Assembly: GCA_019358945.1 (NCBI GenBank) | Contig: JAHHIE010000002.1 | Location: 62,001 to 126,000 of the forward strand | Reading direction: 5' to 3' | DNA: 64,000 nt | Source: Stenomitos rutilans HA7619-LM2 | GTDB taxonomy: Bacteria; Cyanobacteriota; Cyanobacteriia; Leptolyngbyales; Leptolyngbyaceae | Shown: positions 58,452 through 64,000 of the stretch, one piece after another | How the letters are laid out: every line of letters begins with the position of its first letter | Position numbering within the stretch: position 1 is the first letter of the stretch | The notes under the pieces: model-generated | Told to the model about the DNA's origin: nothing | The model's database searches: none | What the model saw: the letters and a program-made list of their open reading frames with translations, nothing else | Translations under genes and position numbers: made by a program

Positions 58452-61369
58452 GGTGTCTCTCCTTGTTGTTGCAAGTAGTCGGAAAACAACATCAATTCAC
58501 TCAATGGCACCCGTCGCGGAAACATATCTAGTTCCGCCTCTCCGTCCATCACACCCTTGATCCGCACCCCCTCGTTATTGACGCGCCTGAAATGCACCGG
58601 CGGGGTTAACCAAGCAACCAAATCACCCTTCTTCAAGGTAGGAACTGGCACAAGGGGGGGTGGCTTTGGTTGTGCTGCGTTTGTCACGTCTGTCACAACA
58701 TTTGTCACACCCTCTAACGCTTGCCCGGTATACTCTTGAGGTAGTTCTGTCACACTTTCAGAGATTTTTTTATTTTCTAAAACCTCTTCCACTTTGTTAA
58801 CTTCTGTAACGGTATCTGGAGGTTTTGAAAAATTTTGATTTTTTGTGACAAACAGGGTTTTTTCGTCTGTATTGCCTTCCCCTGTTGTGTTGTAAGGTGT
58901 GACAAATTCGTCAAAAACCTGTGACAAATGTGACAAATCTACCTTTTCTGTGACAAACTTCCAGCGCAATGACTTTTTGTCACCGTGTGACAGTTCGCCT
59001 AAGCCAAGTTCAATAAGTTGCCTAATTTTGTCTCTTGCATCCTCAGCCGATTCGGCATAGCGTTTGCGAAGAATCTCCCGATCGCTGACTTCGCCAATGC
59101 GCTGGCTGAGTTCCACAATCTTGAGTAATTCGGGAGGGAGGTCAGTCTGAATTGTCTTGGCGTGTAGTAATTTGACCTGTTGGATGTAGTACTGACAGAG
59201 GTAGAGACTCCGTTGCATGGTTTTAGCGGGCACCCGGTCATCATCTGGGCATTCACCCAGGGCAATATCGAGGCAATGCAGCAGTAGTGCAATGCGGGCG
59301 GAGTAACCAATCATCTTGGCAAGGGCATTCTTAAAAGCGGCGGAACAGTACTCCCGTTGGTCTTCCACCCAGGACTCAAACTTGTAAAAGAGTTTTTGCG
59401 CTTCTGGAGAAAGTCGAAACATGCGGTCTGACGCTAAGTGGTCAAGCTTTGTGTAAACGTCCTCTAGTAGTGCACTGATGTCTGTAGGAGTGCTGCGATG
59501 GTCAGCCCTGATGTAGGGTGGATTGCTCCAAAGGATACGACCCCACATGCCATCACTATCTTCTTTGTTACCCATCTGTTGTTCCAGGACAGAGGTTTGG
59601 ATGGCTCCAGACAAAGAGACTGCCGACTTGGGTACAAAGACACTGGCATTCTCAGTCTTGCGGTCTGTCTTCAGGTCGCCGCCATTCCACAAGCGCAACA
59701 ACTTTTTACGGTCATTGCCTTTGCCACCAGACTTGTACTGGTCTAGTCCATCAAACAATTCTGCTAACTCGTCGTAGAGCAAGCTAAACCCAGTGGCTGA
59801 TTCCTCTTGAGCGTGCAAAGCAATAGCAGCATCAAGAGTAGTGTCTTCCAGGTAGTAGTGCCGCTGATTCGGTTGTTTGGGTACCTCAGAAGCGTCAGCT
59901 TCTGCGCGTTCCTCCCTCTTCTTACCGTCCCACTGCCGTTTGTTGATCTCATACTCTTCTTTACGAGCTTCAAACTCTTCACGGGCTTGCACCTGCAACT
60001 TCACCAAGGGTTTACGAATCACCTTCATGGCAGGCGATTTCTTAAACCCTGGTTCACCCACAAAGCCTGTCCACAAAACGCAAGGTTCTGTCCACCCTTG
60101 ATGCACTCGAATATCAGCACGGGTACCGACAATGCCAGCACACACCGCCATAAACACTTGGTGCAAACATTCGGGGGCAATGGGTAAGGCTAAAGCCTGT
60201 TGTGTGAGAGCATCAGCCAGGTAATTTGGGTAGACCTTGTGAAGATCCAGCCGATCCTTTGAGTAATAAGCCAGTTCCTGTAACAACTCTTTTTGGTTGT
60301 TCAGTGATTCAGCAGCATCGTCATCCGGCAATTCCAGGACAGACCGTTGCTGACTACGAGTGACAGCCTCTTTATAGAGTCGCCAAGCATACCCTTTGAT
60401 GCAACCCTCGATCGCGTCGGGAGGGAGAGAGGTGGAGCGACTTTTTTGACTCGCGGAACGCCAGATTGTTTCTCTTTCTGCTGCCTCAATCGTTGGATGA
60501 CAGCAATCGCAGTATGCCTCAAACATTGACCGAGGGTCGTCGTCAAACCGTTGTCCAAGTGCTTGCAGATAATTGGCGGTACCAATGAGGTTTGCTGCTA
60601 ACGCAAACCCTCGGTCATTCCGTACACCCTCACCTACACCCCGCGCAATCAGGCTGCGGTTCTCATGACTAAGGCACAACTCTAACGGTATGCTCTCAGC
60701 CAGCGGTACTGTACAACGTTCTTCAAACGTGTGCCAGCGCATTGAAATTTGCGTATCCGTGCTGTCAAGCTGTATCTGTGGTACAGCTTGCCTGAGCATG
60801 TCATAGCTGTAATCACTGTTGCTCTGACTGACAATCTGCACTTGTCCTGCTTCTGGGTGCCAGCAGCCAGCTAGACGCATCACCCGACTGGGGTTCTTAA
60901 GTTTGCGATCGGCGTTCGCATACTCCAATAGGTCTGTTTGTAAAACCTTCCAGGCCTCTGGGTAACAGGGTTCTTCCAATAGCCAGAAAGAGTAAACTGA
61001 CCGATTGCTAGTATCAACTTGGATGGTTGGCTCAGGTAACTGTAAAGATTGCCACAGTACCTTACTAGCCTCCCGCTCCAGATCATCGTGTTCGTAGAAG
61101 ACAGCACGACCACTCTTAATCTCGTCGTCTTTATGACCGCCGCCATTCACCACAAAATAGATACTCTTACCTTCAGCCTGGTAAGCCTCTAAGGCAGACC
61201 AATCCAAGTCAGGCATGATTTCACTACGGTTAATCCCTTTCTCCAGTTTGTTCTTAGAAAACAAGCGCAGAAACACAAAATCTCCGTCTTGGTACCCCAG
61301 TGATCTCAGATGGGCGATTGCTTGCCCCTTGTCAATGGGACAGTTTGTTGCGACGCTTTGGTTAGCCAT
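58448..61369 (-). CDS. Primase-like plus DUF3987 helicase-like replication protein, 973 aa
   Basis: The N-terminal third resembles RepB/primase-polymerase proteins of mobile elements (FLRLFSKNK, IYFVVNGGGH, RAVFYEHDDLERE, SRVMRLAGCWHPE). The central domain fits DUF3987: FVGEPGFKKSPAMKVI as P-loop variant and LLYDELAELFDGLDQYKSGG with KKLLRLWNGG. The C-terminus is linker-rich, then a small winged region. Such proteins prime and unwind phage or plasmid origins. Start ATG 61369. Strong operon link to the polymerase. Confidence 0.83.
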   Translation of the reverse strand: MANQSVATNCPIDKGQAIAHLRSLGYQDGDFVFLRLFSKNKLEKGINRSEIMPDLDWSALEAYQAEGKSIYFVVNGGGHKDDEIKSGRAVFYEHDDLEREASKVLWQSLQLPEPTIQVDTSNRSVYSFWLLEEPCYPEAWKVLQTDLLEYANADRKLKNPSRVMRLAGCWHPEAGQVQIVSQSNSDYSYDMLRQAVPQIQLDSTDTQISMRWHTFEERCTVPLAESIPLELCLSHENRSLIARGVGEGVRNDRGFALAANLIGTANYLQALGQRFDDDPRSMFEAYCDCCHPTIEAAERETIWRSASQKSRSTSLPPDAIEGCIKGYAWRLYKEAVTRSQQRSVLELPDDDAAESLNNQKELLQELAYYSKDRLDLHKVYPNYLADALTQQALALPIAPECLHQVFMAVCAGIVGTRADIRVHQGWTEPCVLWTGFVGEPGFKKSPAMKVIRKPLVKLQVQAREEFEARKEEYEINKRQWDGKKREERAEADASEVPKQPNQRHYYLEDTTLDAAIALHAQEESATGFSLLYDELAELFDGLDQYKSGGKGNDRKKLLRLWNGGDLKTDRKTENASVFVPKSAVSLSGAIQTSVLEQQMGNKEDSDGMWGRILWSNPPYIRADHRSTPTDISALLEDVYTKLDHLASDRMFRLSPEAQKLFYKFESWVEDQREYCSAAFKNALAKMIGYSARIALLLHCLDIALGECPDDDRVPAKTMQRSLYLCQYYIQQVKLLHAKTIQTDLPPELLKIVELSQRIGEVSDREILRKRYAESAEDARDKIRQLIELGLGELSHGDKKSLRWKFVTEKVDLSHLSQVFDEFVTPYNTTGEGNTDEKTLFVTKNQNFSKPPDTVTEVNKVEEVLENKKISESVTELPQEYTGQALEGVTNVVTDVTNAAQPKPPPLVPVPTLKKGDLVAWLTPPVHFRRVNNEGVRIKGVMDGEAELDMFPRRVPLSELMLFSDYLQQQGETP

Positions 61370-61399
61370 TTTCAGGTATCTATGCGTGGGGAATGGTTA

Positions 61400-61434
61400 G
61401 GAGCGGATCGAGAGGTGAGACTCTCGACCGCTCC
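61400..61434 (-). other. Strong hairpin between SSB-like and primase genes
   Basis: GGAGCGGATCGAGAG (61400-61414) and CTCTCGACCGCTCC (61421-61434) pair with one bulged base around a 6-base loop. No T tract follows on the minus strand, so it may be an mRNA processing or stability element that adjusts expression of the primase relative to the SSB-like gene, or part of an origin. Confidence 0.5.
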
Positions 61435-61468
61435 GTTAAATAGAATTAAGAGGGTCTAGGGAAGTGAT

Positions 61469-62203
61469 TCAGAAAGGTATGGCATCTTTTGCTGCTTCTG
61501 TAATCTTTTCTACCTGCTCTTTTGCAGCTTCTACAGAGCCAAAAAGTGTGGCAATCTTCTCCAGACGGCGCGGCTTCAGAATCCACTCTCGTGCCTCATC
61601 AAACTCGTCTACGTGAGCAGCCTTGTTCAACATGGTTTGGAAGGTGTCCCAGTCCGGATGGCCTGGTGCTGACGCAGGTGCAGGGGTACCATCATCAAAC
61701 GGGTTGTCGCCAGTCAGTAGAGCCTCAAGGTTGATAGCAGCTTCCTTGTAAGCTGTGATGGTGTCTTTGGCAGCAGGTTTAGCGGGTGATGGCTGTACGG
61801 TGTACTTTGTGTCCATACCATTACCAGAACGGCTAATTGTGATGTCGTAACCGTTGGGATGCCCCCACTCGTCATTGTCGTAAAAAGCTTCTAGCTGATC
61901 CTGGACAGAGACTTGTGTAATCTCCCAGATCGCAAGTTGCTCTTTGGCATAGTCCCAGACGACCATCGCCCAGAAGTATTTGATGCTCTCTGGCTTGCCA
62001 GTCTTGTCGCTCAGGCGAATATCGGTTGGGTTGCCAGGATGCTCCATGGAGCGGACGGGTTTGTTCTGGTTATTCCAGTACACATAGCCAACTGTGGCAT
62101 CCGAAAGAATGCGTACTTTGTTCTTGCCGTCCTGAGGACGGAAGTAGTTGCCACCACCAGAGGTGCGGACGGGGCGAGATTCAACAGCGGGTAAAAAGCC
62201 CAT
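61469..62203 (-). CDS. Single-stranded DNA-binding protein candidate, 244 aa
   Basis: N-terminal pattern NYFRPQDGKNKVRILSDA, then IKYFWAMVVWDYAKEQLAIW and DITISRSGNGMDTKYTVQPS, which matches a class of phage SSB-like proteins (gp32-like OB domain). The C-terminus is acidic and ends DAIPF, typical of SSB tails that recruit partners. First large gene of the replication operon. Call by pattern and context. Confidence 0.65.
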   Translation of the reverse strand: MGFLPAVESRPVRTSGGGNYFRPQDGKNKVRILSDATVGYVYWNNQNKPVRSMEHPGNPTDIRLSDKTGKPESIKYFWAMVVWDYAKEQLAIWEITQVSVQDQLEAFYDNDEWGHPNGYDITISRSGNGMDTKYTVQPSPAKPAAKDTITAYKEAAINLEALLTGDNPFDDGTPAPASAPGHPDWDTFQTMLNKAAHVDEFDEAREWILKPRRLEKIATLFGSVEAAKEQVEKITEAAKDAIPF

Positions 62204-62366
62204 ATGAGGTTCCTGTTGTGAGTGTTGTGAGTAGAACGTTGCCCGTAGGCGATGTCGTTGTACGGCAGGTTTAAGGTTTCAGCCGCTTCAACCTGGATGA
62301 GAAGAGAAAAGGGCGATGGCTAAGTCGCCCATTCGTCGCAAAACGAACACTGCAAAACTTGATTAA

Positions 62367-62765
62367 CTAAAACGGGGACTCGTCTTCCCCCCAACTTTCC
62401 CGAAAGCACCAGCGCTTGCTCTGGAACTCTGGATGCTGACGTACAGCCTGCATCACTTCCAAAAAACCTGGTGCATTGGTGACGAGATTCACAAGAGCAT
62501 CCTCGTCTTCCCATTCGTTTTCCATGAGGATCATTAAGCGCTCGATTTGATCGACAGGTCGATCGAGATGAATCGCTGTGATGTAAAACGTCTGCGGGGT
62601 TGTCTTCTCTGGTACGCGCTGCGTCTCGATCACTTGCTGCGCTGCCACCTGTCGGTAAACTCGTAGCGCCTCGTCCGCACGTTGGGCTACGGCTAAAGAT
62701 TGGAGTGCCTCGGTTTGTGGGGATGGCGCGATCGGCTCTTGAGTCGTCGTTGCTGCTGTTATCAT
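62367..62765 (-). CDS. First gene of the early replication operon, 132 aa
   Basis: Begins MITAATTTQEPIAPSPQ, then helical (QSLAVAQRADEALRVYRQVA) and an acidic end (ENEWEDEDALVNLVTNAP, FRESWGEDESPF). No family recognised. It is the first gene after the XRE operator region and divergent from the repressor, so it is likely immediate early. A longer minus-strand frame over the region is a shadow. Confidence 0.6.
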   Translation of the reverse strand: MITAATTTQEPIAPSPQTEALQSLAVAQRADEALRVYRQVAAQQVIETQRVPEKTTPQTFYITAIHLDRPVDQIERLMILMENEWEDEDALVNLVTNAPGFLEVMQAVRQHPEFQSKRWCFRESWGEDESPF

Positions 62766-62808
62766 TTGTAATATCCGTAAGTTGCTTGTAACGGCTTGTG
62801 GTAGAAGA

Positions 62809-62842
62809 CCAGCGCTGGAAGCCTCGGAAACTGTCAGCGCTG
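62809..62842. promoter_or_regulatory. Repeated CAGCGCTG palindromes before the early operon
   Basis: CCAGCGCTGG (62809-62818) is a perfect palindrome and CAGCGCTG recurs at 62835-62842, 25 bases on. They lie in the leader of the minus-strand early transcript and may bind a regulator or form RNA hairpins. Confidence 0.4.
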
Positions 62843-62883
62843 GCTCTTGTCAATAGGCTTGCTTTCGCTTGCCCTCCTCTATT

Positions 62884-62919
62884 ATTACAAGAAAACTGGG
62901 GAATTACAAGAAAACTGGG
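62884..62919. promoter_or_regulatory. Two 17-bp direct operator repeats, 19-bp period, over the early promoter
   Basis: ATTACAAGAAAACTGGG occurs exactly at 62884-62900 and 62903-62919. On the minus strand the repeats supply TTGTAA and, 16 bases on, TAATAA, a good promoter for the replication operon. They are the natural binding sites of the divergent XRE protein encoded at 62945. The plus-strand -10-like TAGAAT for the repressor lies at 62930. Confidence 0.7.
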
Positions 62920-62944
62920 AAATCTGTTGTAGAATAGGGATGTA

Positions 62945-63178
62945 ATGAAGCTTTCAGGGGGTGAATTTGTGAAGGTGTTTCGGGAAAGAACTGGTAAAAA
63001 CCAGCGCGAATTTGGTGCCGAGATCGGTGTGAGTGACCAGACAGTGAGCAACTGGGAGACAGGGGTTTCTAAACCCAAGTTGAATCCTCCGCAAATGCTT
63101 AAGCTTTGCCAGTTACTTAATTGTTCGTTGGAAGATCTTGCGGAAGCTTTCTCAAGTTCAGATAAATCAGCGGCTTGA
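62945..63178 (+). CDS. XRE-family phage repressor (Cro/CI-like), 77 aa
   Basis: Helix-turn-helix: FVKVFRERTGKNQREFGAEI then VSDQTVSNWETGVSKPKL, then a short helical end (MLKLCQLLNCSLEDLAEA). Compact and lacking a peptidase domain. It is divergent from the replication operon and next to the 19-bp-period repeats, so it is the best candidate for the main lysogeny repressor, or a Cro-like switch. AGGGATGT lies before the ATG. Confidence 0.8.
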   Translation: MKLSGGEFVKVFRERTGKNQREFGAEIGVSDQTVSNWETGVSKPKLNPPQMLKLCQLLNCSLEDLAEAFSSSDKSAA

Positions 63179-63271
63179 TTAGGAAGGCGACGCACAGACG
63201 TTTCAGAGAGTGTGCGATCGCCCGTCGTTTCAAGAGTGCGATCGCAATTTGAATAGGGAGAGAATATAAAC

Positions 63272-63466
63272 ATGTTTAGACTCACTGAAGAACAGAAGCA
63301 GGGGATTAAAGCGGATGCATTGCGCGAGTGCGTTTTGTTTGCCTATGCTCACGGACGGATCACTGAGGGATGCGGCATGGACTTGCTGGGCATTGATCGT
63401 CTGGGCTTTCGAGGCTTATGGCTGGCGTTTTTGGCGGTCAATCCTGATGTTGAAACGCTGGACTAG
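63272..63466 (+). CDS. Small hypothetical protein, 64 aa
   Basis: Begins MFRLTEEQKQGIKADALREC; helical with two Cys and a hydrophobic centre (LDRLG-type turn, then LWLAFLAVNPDVE). AGGGAGAG lies before ATG 63272. Two HIP1 sites fall in the 93-base leader. It follows the repressor and ends before a terminator. Function unknown. Confidence 0.6.
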   Translation: MFRLTEEQKQGIKADALRECVLFAYAHGRITEGCGMDLLGIDRLGFRGLWLAFLAVNPDVETLD

Positions 63467-63493
63467 CCTGTTTGTGACCCAGCGATCGCCTAG

Positions 63494-63530
63494 TCCTCCC
63501 TCTGTGTCACCAGATGGGAGGATTCTTTTT
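63494..63530 (+). terminator. Intrinsic terminator
   Basis: TCCTCCC (63494-63500) and GGGAGGA (63516-63522) pair, with extra pairing of TCTG and CAGA across the loop, followed by TTCTTTTT. It ends the repressor transcript; the convergent cupin gene stops here too. Confidence 0.8.
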
Positions 63531-64000
63531 AAGGGCTGGACCTAGAAGCTCGATCGAGATACTCCTGCCACTGCGTCCAAACCCCGTTCTGCACAAAACC
63601 CCAATCACGTCGCCGCTTGCCCGTGAAAAACAGGGTCCAGGTTTCACCACCCGCTCTCTCTGGGTCTAGCTCCAACCGATGCAACGCTTCAGCTGATCGC
63701 ATTCGGAACGAACCAGCACCACGCCAAAATTTACCTTCAGGTGTGTACTCCCAATAGCCACCCGTCAGAAGCAGCGAGGCCCAGTGCCAGGGATGGTCAT
63801 GGAGGGCGCGATCGTGGTCTGATCGACAGATGTGATGCAGCAGTAGATTAAAAGGTGGTTCTTGAATGTTGCTGCTGTTTTGCCCATCTTTACGACCCTG
63901 AAACAGCAAGAAGTAGCGTTCCAGGTAGACCGACCCGCTTTGGTCGTCGAGGATGACACGCAGGCGATCGTGCCTTGCCAAGAAGTCAGCTAATCTGTGC
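63529..64000 (-). CDS. Cupin-like protein, 5' end beyond the window
   Basis: The frame is open to base 64000 (RLADFLARHDRLRVILDD), so the start lies outside; a TTG at 63981 is less likely. Cupin-type core: DHDRALHDHPWHWASLLLTG then GYWEYTPEG and RMRSAEALHRLEL. Two or three His and a Glu could hold a metal. Similar small cupins are common in phages, with unknown substrate. It ends at the terminator of the convergent repressor transcript. Confidence 0.7.
   Translation of the reverse strand, partial: HRLADFLARHDRLRVILDDQSGSVYLERYFLLFQGRKDGQNSSNIQEPPFNLLLHHICRSDHDRALHDHPWHWASLLLTGGYWEYTPEGKFWRGAGSFRMRSAEALHRLELDPERAGGETWTLFFTGKRRRDWGFVQNGVWTQWQEYLDRASRSSP

Noticed and set aside
62320-63285. 321-aa minus-strand frame
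   Set aside because: It overlaps the XRE gene, its operators and the 132-aa gene in other frames, and its composition (Arg/Ser-rich) is typical of a shadow frame.
1-64000. tRNA genes, rRNA, diversity-generating retroelement
   Set aside because: No cloverleaf with a recognisable anticodon arm, no rRNA-like stretch and no reverse transcriptase gene were found by reading; a tRNA scan was not possible here.

Overview
The window reads as the genome, or most of it, of a temperate siphovirus-type phage (or integrated prophage) of a cyanobacterium. The cyanobacterial link comes from the very high density of the palindrome GCGATCGC (HIP1) throughout. The phage assignment rests on a large terminase subunit, a portal, a DUF2184-type major capsid protein, a 1.4-kb-residue tape measure, a family A DNA polymerase, a primase/DUF3987 helicase and a large serine integrase. 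No tRNA, rRNA or conventional CRISPR array was seen. No endolysin was recognised; it may lie beyond base 1.

Layout. 1-3.8 kb (minus): overlapping small accessory genes, including a LuxR-type HTH domain, two-helix membrane proteins (holin candidates) and an Acb2-like cyclic-nucleotide-sponge candidate. 3.9-4.75 kb: gene remnants and a frameshifted ORF. 4.7-11 kb (plus): tail-fibre genes plus a membrane acyltransferase. 11-26.6 kb (minus): tail and neck genes, interrupted between the tail chaperones and the tape measure by an accessory locus at 18.3-21.3 kb and again by a repressor cassette at 23.7-24.8 kb. 26.6-38.8 kb (minus): packaging and head-entry genes (terminase, portal fusion, large polyvalent protein) with a homing endonuclease between them. 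38.8-48 kb (plus): protease-like and scaffold proteins, capsid, connectors and adhesins. 48.2-49.6 kb: integrase. 49.6-53.7 kb (minus): tightly overlapped small early genes. 53.7-62.8 kb (minus): replication operon. 62.9-63.5 kb (plus): XRE repressor and a small gene. The right edge cuts a cupin-like gene.

The most unusual locus is 18287-20945. A conserved phage protein with Cas7/RAMP-like sequence features is followed, directly after its stop codon and on the same strand, by about 37 degenerate 5-base units (consensus YNNGG: Y at position 1 in 36/37, G at position 4 in 35/37). The array is followed by a perfect 14-bp hairpin with a GCAA (GNRA) loop. An intact IS607-type element (tnpA, tnpB) has inserted inside the array. 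Removing it at the shared 7-bp sequence CATGCCA restores the 5-base register exactly. A divergent XRE gene with a small dyad lies just upstream. This looks like a compact protein plus periodic-RNA system not explained by known features.

Other points of interest: a portal protein fused to a pyrophosphatase-like domain and a kinase-like domain carrying a GDRHDGN catalytic loop; a 1394-residue polyvalent head protein with acetyltransferase-like and ParB-like domains and Cys motifs that recur in the protease-like protein; a ribbon-helix-helix gene facing a four-half-site dyad operator with 11-bp spacing; and a series of gene junctions built on one motif that combines Shine-Dalgarno, HIP1 and start codon. 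All functional calls are from reading the sequence. No database or structure search was run.
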